Shown here one piece after another: positions 1-7,571 of a stretch of DNA of 9,739 nucleotides. The translations under genes were made by a program, and so were the position numbers. Below the pieces are notes generated by a model. It did no database searches. It saw only the letters and a list, made by a program, of their open reading frames with translations, and was not told the origin of the DNA. Each line of letters starts with the position of its first letter. The first letter of the stretch is position 1. The DNA comes from JBIOJM01 sp044450785 (GTDB lineage Bacteria > Planctomycetota > Planctomycetia > Isosphaerales > Isosphaeraceae), in NCBI GenBank assembly GCA_044450785.1, contig JBIOJM010000371.1, positions 1 to 9,739 on the forward strand, in the 5' to 3' direction.

Positions 1-24
1 CGTATGACATGCCTCTACCTCGCC

Positions 25-1185
25 CTAGAGCATGACGTCGCTCGCCGGTTCGGGCACCGGCAGCGGCGTCATTGATCTCTCGGGGCCATGAACGGTCCAG
101 AGTGCCCCGATGAAGAACGAATAATCCCGCCGCGGCAGGAAAGTTGATCCATGCCGTGAGCCGAGGATCATGAAGCTGAACACGAATGCGGCCATGATCG
201 CCTGAACGAACAGGATGAGCAACAGGCCCACCGTGTAGCTCGCCCAGCCCGGGATGGCCCAGCTCGTCGCCAGTCGCACGATCACCGCCGCGATGATCCC
301 GCCGAGCGTCACGAGCGCCAGCAGGACCGACATGACGAGAAGCCGGACGCCGACGACGTCACTGTACACCGAGATCGCGCTCAAGCCGTGCGCCACCAAC
401 GACACGAAGTTCATCGTCGAGCGACCGCAGAGACGCTCGGACCGGCGGGTCGGAACCATGGAGTAAGGCTGGCGGGATCGGAAAACCGCGGCCGCATAGT
501 GGTTCCAGAGCTCGGCCACGACAACCAGGCTCGACAACCGCCGGCGCGGGATCGCGCTGAAATTGCCGACCCGCACGCCCTTGCCCGTGAGGGCAAAATG
601 CAGGAGCTTGTACAGCGCATAAAACACCCTGAATTTGACCGATTCCGACCGCCGGCTCCGTTCGGCGAAAACGATCTTGCCATTTTCCTCTTCCCGGAGC
701 CGCGCCAGCAATCGAGGGACGTCCGCGGGGTCATCCTCACCGTCGCCGTCCATGATCACGACCGCGTCCGCGTGAAGGCAGTCCTCGACGTAGGCCAGGC
801 CGACGGCGATCGCCCGCTGGTGTCCCAGGTTGCGCCTGAGTCTCAGCACATCGACCCGAGCCAGGGCGACGAACGAGACCGGGCCCACGATCTCGTCCGG
901 CGGAGCGGTCGAGCCGTCGTCCACCACGAGCACGTCGGCCTTCAGACCAACGGCGGCCAAGACCGAATCCAGCCTGGGGAGCAACCGGACCAACGATTCC
1001 CAGTCGTTGAAGACCGGGATCAGGACCACGATCTCGGCCGGCTCCGTGGGGCGAGAGCTCTCAGCCGCCCGAGCAGCGTTTCGCTGGGCCTGACGATCGG
1101 GCCCCCCACCCTCCTTGACGCCTCGCGGCTGAAATTCGTGATTCCGGTGGGCATCGATCCGGTGACTCGTAGGGCGACGTTCCAT
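25..1185 (-). CDS. GT2-family glycosyltransferase, membrane anchored (polyprenyl-phosphate sugar synthase-like)
   Basis: A 386-aa protein. Residues 51-165 form a GT-A nucleotide-sugar binding core: the first strand reads EIVVLIPVFND, followed by VVDDGS (87-92), the NLGHQRAIAVGL stretch (119-130) and the DxD-type metal site MDGDGEDDP (145-153). Two hydrophobic helices follow, at about 280-303 and 316-342, then a short polar tail. This resembles dolichyl/undecaprenyl-phosphate mannosyl- or glucosyltransferases (DPM1/GtrB type), which move a sugar from a nucleotide donor to a lipid carrier at the inner membrane face. The sugar cannot be told from sequence. The frame stays open upstream to 1572, but that part overlaps the C-terminus of the preceding gene and reads as low-complexity Arg/Ser. 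I chose ATG 1185 because AAAGGTGG lies 6 nt upstream (1192-1199) and the conserved fold begins soon after. The first 50 residues are polar and probably disordered. The start lies 61 bp after the GT39-like gene, so co-transcription is likely. The stop is TAG, and only 24 bases follow in the window. Confidence 0.88.
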   Translation of the reverse strand: MERRPTSHRIDAHRNHEFQPRGVKEGGGPDRQAQRNAARAAESSRPTEPAEIVVLIPVFNDWESLVRLLPRLDSVLAAVGLKADVLVVDDGSTAPPDEIVGPVSFVALARVDVLRLRRNLGHQRAIAVGLAYVEDCLHADAVVIMDGDGEDDPADVPRLLARLREEENGKIVFAERSRRSESVKFRVFYALYKLLHFALTGKGVRVGNFSAIPRRRLSSLVVVAELWNHYAAAVFRSRQPYSMVPTRRSERLCGRSTMNFVSLVAHGLSAISVYSDVVGVRLLVMSVLLALVTLGGIIAAVIVRLATSWAIPGWASYTVGLLLILFVQAIMAAFVFSFMILGSRHGSTFLPRRDYSFFIGALWTVHGPERSMTPLPVPEPASDVML

Positions 1186-1246
1186 GTCCGGCCACCTTTC
1201 TCGTCGTTCAGAACAACCGGGAACCCGGAGGCCACAAGAGGCCTGA

Positions 1247-2884
1247 TCATCGCGTCGATGATCGAGCCGGGACGGGGCCCCTGTTTTCAGTGAGCCGAGT
1301 CCGGCCTGGATCGGCCGCTCCTTCCACCGGTTTGCGCCGCCAGATCGTGTAACACGCGGGATCGAGCACGACATCTTCGGCCGGCTCGAAACCGAGGTCT
1401 TCGAGGAGCTTTTCGTTGATATTCTCACCCCAGTAATTGGTGACGTCCACCACGTAATCCGCTCCACCAATCTCCGCCAGGACTCGCTCGGGCATCGCCA
1501 CCGGCCAGCGGCCGTAGAGCGGGTGGGCATCTTTCTCGGAGAAGAAGTTCTGTCCAGCGTAGCGCTTGGCATGGAGTGGAATCGTGGGGTCCTCGGGACA
1601 GACGACGGTTCCCGGTAATTCCCGCGCCAGTGCGACGGCCTTCCAGTACGCCTGATCCCACGGGGATGCGGATACGATCAGACCGTTCGCGTAGGTCAGG
1701 TGCGGGAAGGTCGTCATGAGCAGAAGCAACGCGAGAAAGCTCGCGAACATCAAGCGCGAGGGCAGCGGTCTAGCGGGATTGTCCAGACGCTTCAAGAGCC
1801 GCGGCAAACGGAGAATACAGAAGGCCATCATTGGCAAGAGCGCCGGCAGCAGGCTATTGGGCCAGCCACCAACCTTGGCGTGCGAGACCGCACTGAACGG
1901 GATGGCCACGGCGAGCGCGGCCAGGAGCCACACGACGCGCGGATCGCTCGGAAGCGATCCGTCATCGATCAGGAGCCACTCGGCGAGCAGTACGAGGAAC
2001 AAAGGCGAATCGAGCAGCAATTCCCAGAGGAACTTGGTGGCCCTGGGCCAATTGATGGAATAGGCACCCGGGACCTCGATCATGTAGTGATAGACTGTCG
2101 GGCTCAGAAATCGGAGTCCCAGGATCGCTCCAACGACGACTGCCAGGGGGAACAATGCCAGGAGGACCTCCGATGATCGCGGCCGCCGCCACCGCAAGAT
2201 CAGTGCAACCAGCGGTACGACCGAGAAGATGGTGACCGACTGCTTGAAGAAGAAGCCGACGACCAGGCAGGCTGAGCCCAGCACGACAGAGGGCCCGCGC
2301 CGGCGCTCCTGCCCGGAGGCGAACAGGAGCACGGCCGCGGTCGCGAACATGAGGGCCGTCATGTCGGGCCGGTTCTCCGCGAAATACTGCCCGGACCGAT
2401 GGTTCACACCCAGGATCGCGGCCCACGCGACCGCAAGATACCAGGCGGAACGCTCGCCCCGCAGACCCACTGCCAGCAAGGTTACCGTGACGAGCGCCGA
2501 AACCAGCGAAAGGACGCGCCCGGAGACGTTGTTCGGCCCGATCCAGCGGAACAGCTCGCCCTGCACCCAGGGAACGAACGCCCCGTACATGTGCGTCGCG
2601 TGGCCCCGTGGAGAAAGGTCGTAGACGGGCATTCCGTGAACGCTGCGCCATGCCTCGACGATCTCGATCGACTCCCAGGGGTTCCTGGGAGCGGCAGCGC
2701 GGACAAGGCGAATCAGGTTGAACCCGCTGATCAGCCCGATGAGCACCGCCGCGATCAGCAACGGTGTGCGGCACGGCCAGCTCGATCGGATTGCCGTCTG
2801 CTCTTTGGCTGGATGATCCATCATCAGAGCCCGCGAGTGGAAGCTGGTGTGCCGGGGTGAGTCATCATCGCGCATCTCATCCAT
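1247..2884 (-). CDS. Polytopic GT39-like (GT-C fold) membrane glycosyltransferase
   Basis: A protein of 545 aa from the chosen start. About eleven hydrophobic segments run from residue 40 to 396 (for example 40-62, 121-141, 173-190, 239-258, 286-306, 342-361 and 377-396), followed by a soluble C-terminal domain (about 400-520). The first periplasmic loop carries the acidic stretch WESIEIVEAWR (70-80), the place where GT39/ArnT/PMT-type GT-C enzymes hold their catalytic Asp/Glu. The ENRPDM (170-175) and FFFKQS (211-216) motifs fit this group. Such enzymes transfer a sugar from a polyprenyl-phosphate carrier to a protein, lipid or glycan on the outer side of the membrane; acceptor and sugar are unknown here. 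The start is uncertain: none of the candidate ATGs (2884, 2875, 2824, 2821) has a clear Shine-Dalgarno sequence. I took 2884 as the first ATG below the candidate promoter; 2824 or 2821 would give 525 or 524 aa and a shorter N-terminal tail. The GT2 gene follows, suggesting a lipid-carrier pathway. Confidence 0.8.
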   Translation of the reverse strand: MDEMRDDDSPRHTSFHSRALMMDHPAKEQTAIRSSWPCRTPLLIAAVLIGLISGFNLIRLVRAAAPRNPWESIEIVEAWRSVHGMPVYDLSPRGHATHMYGAFVPWVQGELFRWIGPNNVSGRVLSLVSALVTVTLLAVGLRGERSAWYLAVAWAAILGVNHRSGQYFAENRPDMTALMFATAAVLLFASGQERRRGPSVVLGSACLVVGFFFKQSVTIFSVVPLVALILRWRRPRSSEVLLALFPLAVVVGAILGLRFLSPTVYHYMIEVPGAYSINWPRATKFLWELLLDSPLFLVLLAEWLLIDDGSLPSDPRVVWLLAALAVAIPFSAVSHAKVGGWPNSLLPALLPMMAFCILRLPRLLKRLDNPARPLPSRLMFASFLALLLLMTTFPHLTYANGLIVSASPWDQAYWKAVALARELPGTVVCPEDPTIPLHAKRYAGQNFFSEKDAHPLYGRWPVAMPERVLAEIGGADYVVDVTNYWGENINEKLLEDLGFEPAEDVVLDPACYTIWRRKPVEGAADPGRTRLTENRGPVPARSSTR

Positions 2885-2923
2885 GAGTGGAGATGGTTGG
2901 CGAATCACTGTCGTCGGGGGCCT

Positions 2924-2952
2924 GGTATAATCGAACTGGCCCGGTTCGGCAA
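2924..2952 (-). promoter_or_regulatory. Candidate sigma-70-like promoter for the glycosyltransferase pair
   Basis: In the 80-bp gap between the VWA gene and the GT39-like gene, the minus strand reads TTGCCG (2952-2947), a 17-nt spacer, then TATACC (2929-2924). Each hexamer matches consensus at four of six positions and the spacing is optimal. A small dyad CGAAC-N7-GTTCG (2932-2948) sits in the spacer and could be an operator. Transcription would begin near 2917, about 33 nt before ATG 2884. This would make the glycosyltransferase genes a separate unit from the MoxR cluster. The same AT-rich island reads as a promoter element on the other strand, so direction is ambiguous. Confidence 0.3.
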
Positions 2953-2964
2953 GCCAGGATGATC

Positions 2965-5214
2965 TCAGACCCAACCATGGCGCTTGCGCAGCCACCACTC
3001 CAGCGTGAGCAGGGCCGCGAAGATCAAGAGGAACGGCCAGTTGTCCCAGACCTTGTATTCGGAGGGGCTCGTGAATTCCGTGTACGACGACCGGTCGATG
3101 CTCTTGAGGTACGTGATCAGTTTTTCGGGCGTGACCGGCTCGCCGCCGGTGAGTTTCGCCATCTCACGTGCGAGCTTGAGGTCGGCTGAGGGGTTTTCCA
3201 GCTCGCGATCGTCCTGGTAGACCAGGAATCGGGCTGTGTCGCGGCCGATCTCCGCACCATTCCGCCGGGCGATGCAAGTTGCCGTATAGTTGCCGGGCTG
3301 GCCGAGGTTCTCCGTGGCATACTTGGAGGCCCGCGCTTCATCTCCCTGGTTATACATTTCGACCGGTTCGACCACCGGATTGGGGCCCTCTCGCTCGATC
3401 TTGCACTCGTAACTGACGTTTGGTATGGCCGCGGCCTTGGCATCGCGGACGGTGGCGGTGAGCTCGAGCTTCTCGCCCACGCCGACGCGGCGGGGCAGGA
3501 GGGTCAGCTTGACGTGGTTCTCGCTGTCGTCTTCCTTGTGCGAGAGCCAGAAAATGGACTGGCGCCAGAACTTTCGATGGGCGATCCGGCCCTCCTCCGT
3601 CGCCCGGGCCCAGACCCAGGTTTCACCGCCGTAGGTGATGATGCGGCCGCTCTTGCCGATCTCCATGCTCATCATGAGCGGCTCGGCATTGGGACCGGGT
3701 GAGGTTGCGAGCAATGCAGCGTTCGCCTTCCGCTCGCCGACGCGGTTGCACCCCAGCACCGGCGGCATCGCCTGCCAGATCCGAGCCGTCTCGGCTCGGT
3801 TCGCCCCGACCTGGAGGATGAAGCTGTCCAACCCGAGCGCAGTCGGCACCAGCTTGATTCCCTCCTCGGGCTCGTACTGACCGTCGCCCGGATCGATCGC
3901 GGCCGGGAGGATGTCGGCGACGTCCGTGCCGGCCCAACCGCCGGCGCCGAAGCTGGAGCGGCCGCCGAGCATCATGAAGCCCGCGCCCTTTCGCACAGCC
4001 TCGGCCAGGAGCCGGTGTTGCTTCACGCTCAGGTAATCGGCGGGCAGGTCGGAGAGGACGTAGACGTTGTACTTGCCGGGAGCGAACTCCGCGTCGTCGA
4101 TCTCGGACGTGTCGCCCTGGGCTGCACGACGAATCACGACGCCTTCGACCAGGATGTCGCGCGAAGTGCCGATGGCCCTCCACAAGTAGCGATAATCCCA
4201 GGTGAAATTGGAGCCCTGGAGGAACAAGACGTTCAAGCCGCCGGAGAGGACCGTGACAAAGGTACTGATCTGGTTGTTGGTGACGACCAGCTCGCCGTCC
4301 TGTTGAGCGGCCTTGATCGTGATCAGCTTTTCTCCGGGCGTTTGTGGGATGTATTTCAGACCGGTGACCGGAACGGAATCGACGCCGTCGGGGATTTTCA
4401 CCTGGGTCTTCGCGACGGGCTCCGCCTGGCCCTCGACGTAGAGCTCGACCTTGATCGTTTGGTTGGCAAATCCGCGAGCGACGATCGTGGCCCGCACTTC
4501 GAGCTGATTTTTCACGAAGACGGTCGGGCTAGTGACGATGTCGCGGACCTGGATGTCCTTGTGCACCGCCCCGGCGTTCTCGGTGCCAAGACCCACGGTG
4601 ACGATCGGAACTCCCCGCCCGTTCAGTTGCCGGGCAGCCTCCAGCGGATCGGTCCCCTTGTTCGAGGCGAAGTCGGAAAGGATCACCATCCGGGCCATCC
4701 GCCGGTTGGAGCCTTCCTGGCGCTTCTGGGCGTCGAGCATCGCGGCCGCCAGGTCTGTCTCCCGGCCCTTGGGCTTGTCGAGCTTCGTGAGGTCATCCTG
4801 CTTCGGCTCGGTCAACTTCGAGTCGAACTCGTAGAACTTGACGTCGAGGTCGGGACCGAGGGTCTTGGCGAACTCCCTCGCCTGCTTGGTGGTTTGCTGC
4901 GCGACCTCCCATCGCGTCCGCCCCCCGACCTCATCTCCAATCAGCATGCTGGTGCTGGAGTCGAGCAGAACGACCACCGAGGCGGCTTGCTTCTTCTTCT
5001 CCTTGAGGAAGACCGAAGGCCGCAGCGACGCGACCAGGCAGAGCAGTAAGGCCAGCAGTCGAAGCGAGAGCGCAAACCAGCGCCAGCGGCCGACGGAACC
5101 CTTCAACCGCCGCGAATACGCCCACAGAGTCAGCGCGGTCGCGGCCAGGATCGCCCCGACCAGGAACGGCCAGGAGCCGATCGGACTCAAAGTGATGCTG
5201 ATACCCTGGTCCAT
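2965..5214 (-). CDS. Membrane VWA-domain protein with GATase1-like region
   Basis: A 749-aa protein. Residues 12-33 and 46-65 are TM helices, giving the double-TM N-terminus typical of BatA/BatB-like proteins. The VWA domain (about 78-215) has a complete MIDAS: DSSTS at 85-89, Thr in RETD (153) and LSDFASN (179-185). A beta-rich CARDB/Ig-like segment (about 220-325) follows. Next is a GATase1-like region (about 326-560) with the signature GAGFMMLGGRSSFGAGGW (410-427), in which I find no G-x-C-x-G nucleophile elbow, so amidotransferase activity is unlikely. A second Ig-like stretch covers about 565-665, and a C-terminal TM helix about 727-743. Between the TM pair and the last helix the bulk is presumably extracytoplasmic. 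ATG 5214 is well supported: GGAG lies 6 nt upstream (5221-5224). It is the fourth gene after MoxR, DUF58 and the BatA-like protein. It is likely a membrane partner whose metal-dependent VWA domain is acted on by, or recruits, the MoxR ATPase; that role is inferred from family context. Confidence 0.88.
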   Translation of the reverse strand: MDQGISITLSPIGSWPFLVGAILAATALTLWAYSRRLKGSVGRWRWFALSLRLLALLLCLVASLRPSVFLKEKKKQAASVVVLLDSSTSMLIGDEVGGRTRWEVAQQTTKQAREFAKTLGPDLDVKFYEFDSKLTEPKQDDLTKLDKPKGRETDLAAAMLDAQKRQEGSNRRMARMVILSDFASNKGTDPLEAARQLNGRGVPIVTVGLGTENAGAVHKDIQVRDIVTSPTVFVKNQLEVRATIVARGFANQTIKVELYVEGQAEPVAKTQVKIPDGVDSVPVTGLKYIPQTPGEKLITIKAAQQDGELVVTNNQISTFVTVLSGGLNVLFLQGSNFTWDYRYLWRAIGTSRDILVEGVVIRRAAQGDTSEIDDAEFAPGKYNVYVLSDLPADYLSVKQHRLLAEAVRKGAGFMMLGGRSSFGAGGWAGTDVADILPAAIDPGDGQYEPEEGIKLVPTALGLDSFILQVGANRAETARIWQAMPPVLGCNRVGERKANAALLATSPGPNAEPLMMSMEIGKSGRIITYGGETWVWARATEEGRIAHRKFWRQSIFWLSHKEDDSENHVKLTLLPRRVGVGEKLELTATVRDAKAAAIPNVSYECKIEREGPNPVVEPVEMYNQGDEARASKYATENLGQPGNYTATCIARRNGAEIGRDTARFLVYQDDRELENPSADLKLAREMAKLTGGEPVTPEKLITYLKSIDRSSYTEFTSPSEYKVWDNWPFLLIFAALLTLEWWLRKRHGWV

Positions 5215-5220
5215 TTGCGT

Positions 5221-5224
5221 CTCC
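5221..5224 (-). promoter_or_regulatory. Ribosome binding site of the VWA/GATase-like gene
   Basis: The minus strand reads GGAG followed by a 6-nt spacer and ATG at 5214. It is one of the clearer Shine-Dalgarno sites in the window and fixes this start. The gene also lies 114 bp from its upstream neighbour, too far for simple stop-start translational coupling. Confidence 0.6.
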
Positions 5225-5236
5225 GATCCGCGGCAT

Positions 5237-5329
5237 AGTTTTCAGTTTTCAGTTTTCAGTTCAAGGAAGCGCGGTTTCGTGTTTCGTGTTCACGGGCAAC
5301 TGAAAACTGAAAACTGAAAACTGAAAACT
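5237..5329. repeat. Heptamer tandem repeats arranged as a 25-bp perfect inverted repeat
   Basis: On the plus strand the left arm (5237-5261) carries three TTTTCAG units and the right arm (5298-5322, with one more unit to 5329) carries four CTGAAAA units. The two arms are exact reverse complements over 25 bp. They flank a 36-nt spacer (5262-5297) that itself holds a heptamer doublet, GTTTCGT twice (5274-5287). The repeat begins directly at the TAA stop of the BatA-like gene and ends 22 bp before the start of the next gene. As RNA from either strand it would form a long A/U-rich hairpin. No U-tract follows in the direction of the genes, so it does not look like a standard intrinsic terminator. 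It may be a dispersed intergenic repeat, or an mRNA processing or stability element. Confidence 0.9.
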
Positions 5330-7554
5330 TACGAGACCGCGCCGGCGGTCTTGGCGCGGGCAGGCTCCTTGTAGAAGGTATTGGCCAGGAAATTCTCCAG
5401 TGTCACCACCATCAAGATCAAGAACATCAGCCAGGGAAACACCTCATACCCAAATCGCACGATCTTATCCATCTTCGTGTGGGCCGCCGCATCCTCCGCG
5501 AGGAGATAGCCGTCCTTGCCGAAGATGCTGTCGAGATCGTTCTTCTCCAGAGGCGCGAACTGGCTCTCGCCGCGGGGCACGTTCACGCTGAAGCCCATCA
5601 TCTTCTCGCGATTATCGACCGCCTTGGCCTTGACCGTCCAGGGGCCGAGGTCGGGAGGCGCCCCGATCTCCAGGAATTCACTGCTGGGGGAAGGGAGCAG
5701 CCGCGGCTTGGTCGCCGGACTTGGGCCGGTGACCAGGAAACTCGTGAAGTGGAATGTGGGGTCGAGCTTGAGGAGTACACTCTCGCCCGCATCGAAGTTG
5801 AGCAGTTCCTTCGACGTTCCGGCCAGGTACGGCACGGTTTGATCCATCAGGGCCAGGAACGACCAGCCATACGCCGGGAAGGGGAACTCGCTCCATGCGC
5901 CGGGGTCTGAACGCATGTCGCCGCCGCTGTCGGGGCGGCGCGAAAGGGGCGTCGTCCAGAGCAGGACCCGGCCCGTCTTCTTGCCCTTGAACGACCGCTC
6001 GACCAGGGCGGGCTCGCCGTCGGAGAATTTCAAGAGCGTGCGCGTCCCCTCCACGGGTTGCTTGATCGGCCAGTAAATGTAAACAGGTACTTGTGCGAGC
6101 ATGCCGTCCAGGTCCTGACCGTAGCGCTGGAACAAGGGATGGGTGATGTTGCCGATCTTGCCGAGGGTAATTCGCCCCGGGGGCCTCTTGGGACGCTCGG
6201 CGAGCTGAGCCGGCAAGAACTGGACGGCGATCACATTGTTGTAGCTCGCGGGGAGACTGCGGTTTCCGGGCGCGACGACGAGCCCGCCTCCTTCGTGGAC
6301 ATAGTGGTTGAGCACGCCCCACCAATCAGGGTCGTCGAGCTGCTTGACGTTGAGCACGAAGATGCAGGAGTAGGCCTGAAGATCACCGATGAATTTGCGG
6401 CCCAGGTCGGCGGCATGGATCTTCTCCACCTGGTACGGCCTGGCCGTGGACGAGGTCGGGTCGGGATCGAGTGCGGCGGCGACGTGCTCGGCGTCGTAGG
6501 TTTGGTCGGAGACGACCAGGACCTTGAGCGGCGGCCGGACCTTGAAGGTGAAGTATCGCTCGTCGTCGATCTCGAAGGGATCCGGAGTACCACGCAGCTT
6601 GATTTTACCCTGATGGAGCTCGCCCTCTCGCAGCCGCGGCGGCGTGACGAAGGTCACTTCCTGTTGCGCGTTGGGAGGGATCACGACGGATTTCTCGTCG
6701 CGCTTGATCCCATCGAGCTCGAACTCGACCAGGCGGGTCGACGCATGCGGGCCCTCGTTGCGCAGGCGAGCGCGAATCTCCACCGGTTGACCCTGGGTGG
6801 CCACGCTCGACTCGGGTTCGGCCGAGTCGATGCCGACGTTCTGGATCTCATGGGGAGCCAGGCTCAGGATGAACGTGAGGAGCTTCGAGCCTTTGCTCGA
6901 GTTGAGCTTGGCGACCAGGTCGAGCCCTTCGGCCGGCCGATCGACGTGCCAGGCGGAGCGGGCCCGGTCGGTCAGGACGTAGACGACGTGCGTCGGCCGG
7001 TCGCAGTCGGCGACCGCGGCGTAAACCTGGCCCATCGCCGGATTGAGCGGCCGGTTGACTCGCCGGATCGTCAAGCCGTCGATGCGCTTCAGCGCCGCCG
7101 ATGGCGGCAGTCCGATCGGGGAGCCCGTTTCGGCCGAGTCGACGATGAACACCAGGCTCGAGTCGGGAAGCTTGGAGACGATCTCCCTGGCGCGGCGCTT
7201 CGCCTCGTCCAGGCGGGTCTTGTCCTTCTCCTTGTACTCCATCGAGAGACTGGTGTCGAACACCAGGCCGAGGGCCGTCGGCACCGATTCGTCACCGAGG
7301 GGGACCTGCGAGTAGAGCCGCGGCCGTGCCAGGGCCAGCGCCATCAAGGCCAGGATCGCCATCCGCGCCAGGAGCAGCAGCCAGTTCTTGACCCGGAGCC
7401 GCTTCTTCGACTGCCGTTGACGTTCGCGGATCAACCGCAGCGCGGGAAAGATGACGTGCTTGGGCGTCTGGCGCATGAACAGGTGCAGGATGACGGGAAG
7501 CGCCGCCAGCGCCGCCCCGGCGGCCAGACCCGCGTTGATCAACGAGAATGACAT
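5329..7554 (-). CDS. BatA-like membrane protein with VWA and GATase1-like regions
   Basis: A 741-aa protein. The N-terminus (SFSLINAGLAAGAALAALP, TM at about 4-26, then HLFMRQTPKHVIFPALRL) is the aerotolerance-regulator/BatA N-terminal domain. A second TM helix spans about 58-77. The VWA-like domain (about 92-235) has DTSLS (100-104) and LTDRARSAW (194-202), but the position expected to hold the MIDAS Thr reads NRPLNPAMG (167-175). A CARDB-like beta domain (about 236-340) and a GATase1-like region (about 341-560, with HEGGGLVVAPGN at 420-431) follow, without a G-x-C-x-G elbow. The last TM helix is at about 703-724. It shares its plan with the next gene and is probably an ancient paralogue. 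The frame can start at TTG 7575, overlapping the DUF58 stop as TTGA, but ATG 7554 begins the conserved N-terminus and is preferred; a GGAG lies 12 nt upstream, a rather long spacing. The TAA stop abuts the heptamer repeat. Likely role: membrane partner of the MoxR/DUF58 pair. Confidence 0.88.
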   Translation of the reverse strand: MSFSLINAGLAAGAALAALPVILHLFMRQTPKHVIFPALRLIRERQRQSKKRLRVKNWLLLLARMAILALMALALARPRLYSQVPLGDESVPTALGLVFDTSLSMEYKEKDKTRLDEAKRRAREIVSKLPDSSLVFIVDSAETGSPIGLPPSAALKRIDGLTIRRVNRPLNPAMGQVYAAVADCDRPTHVVYVLTDRARSAWHVDRPAEGLDLVAKLNSSKGSKLLTFILSLAPHEIQNVGIDSAEPESSVATQGQPVEIRARLRNEGPHASTRLVEFELDGIKRDEKSVVIPPNAQQEVTFVTPPRLREGELHQGKIKLRGTPDPFEIDDERYFTFKVRPPLKVLVVSDQTYDAEHVAAALDPDPTSSTARPYQVEKIHAADLGRKFIGDLQAYSCIFVLNVKQLDDPDWWGVLNHYVHEGGGLVVAPGNRSLPASYNNVIAVQFLPAQLAERPKRPPGRITLGKIGNITHPLFQRYGQDLDGMLAQVPVYIYWPIKQPVEGTRTLLKFSDGEPALVERSFKGKKTGRVLLWTTPLSRRPDSGGDMRSDPGAWSEFPFPAYGWSFLALMDQTVPYLAGTSKELLNFDAGESVLLKLDPTFHFTSFLVTGPSPATKPRLLPSPSSEFLEIGAPPDLGPWTVKAKAVDNREKMMGFSVNVPRGESQFAPLEKNDLDSIFGKDGYLLAEDAAAHTKMDKIVRFGYEVFPWLMFLILMVVTLENFLANTFYKEPARAKTAGAVS

Positions 7555-7571
7555 GGCCGTTCTAGACTCCG

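Noticed and set aside
1217..1244. Short inverted repeats (CCGG-GAAC-CCGG and AGGCC-N6-GGCCT) between the two glycosyltransferase genes, considered as a terminator
   Set aside because: Stems of 4-5 bp and no U-tract; not enough for an intrinsic terminator.
1186..1572. N-terminal extension of the GT2 gene by 129 residues
   Set aside because: Most of it overlaps the C-terminus of the GT39-like gene and reads as unstructured Arg/Ser-rich sequence, while ATG 1185 has a good Shine-Dalgarno site.
2932..2948. CGAAC-N7-GTTCG dyad considered as a LexA/SOS box
   Set aside because: The Gram-positive-type SOS box has a 4-nt centre; the 7-nt spacing here does not fit, and the dyad is short.
4015..5049. 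A 344-codon plus-strand open frame opposite the VWA/GATase-like gene
   Set aside because: Compositionally biased antisense frame (Leu, Asp, Gly, Arg) over a well-supported gene.
5237..5329. The heptamer repeat considered as a CRISPR array or intrinsic terminator
   Set aside because: Units of 7 nt with no spacers exclude CRISPR; absence of a U-tract after the stem in the gene direction argues against a standard terminator.
6058..7551. A 497-codon plus-strand open frame opposite the BatA-like gene
   Set aside because: It is antisense to a gene with clear domain structure, its translation is rich in Arg, Asp, Gly and Val without recognisable motifs, and long antisense frames are expected in GC-rich coding DNA.
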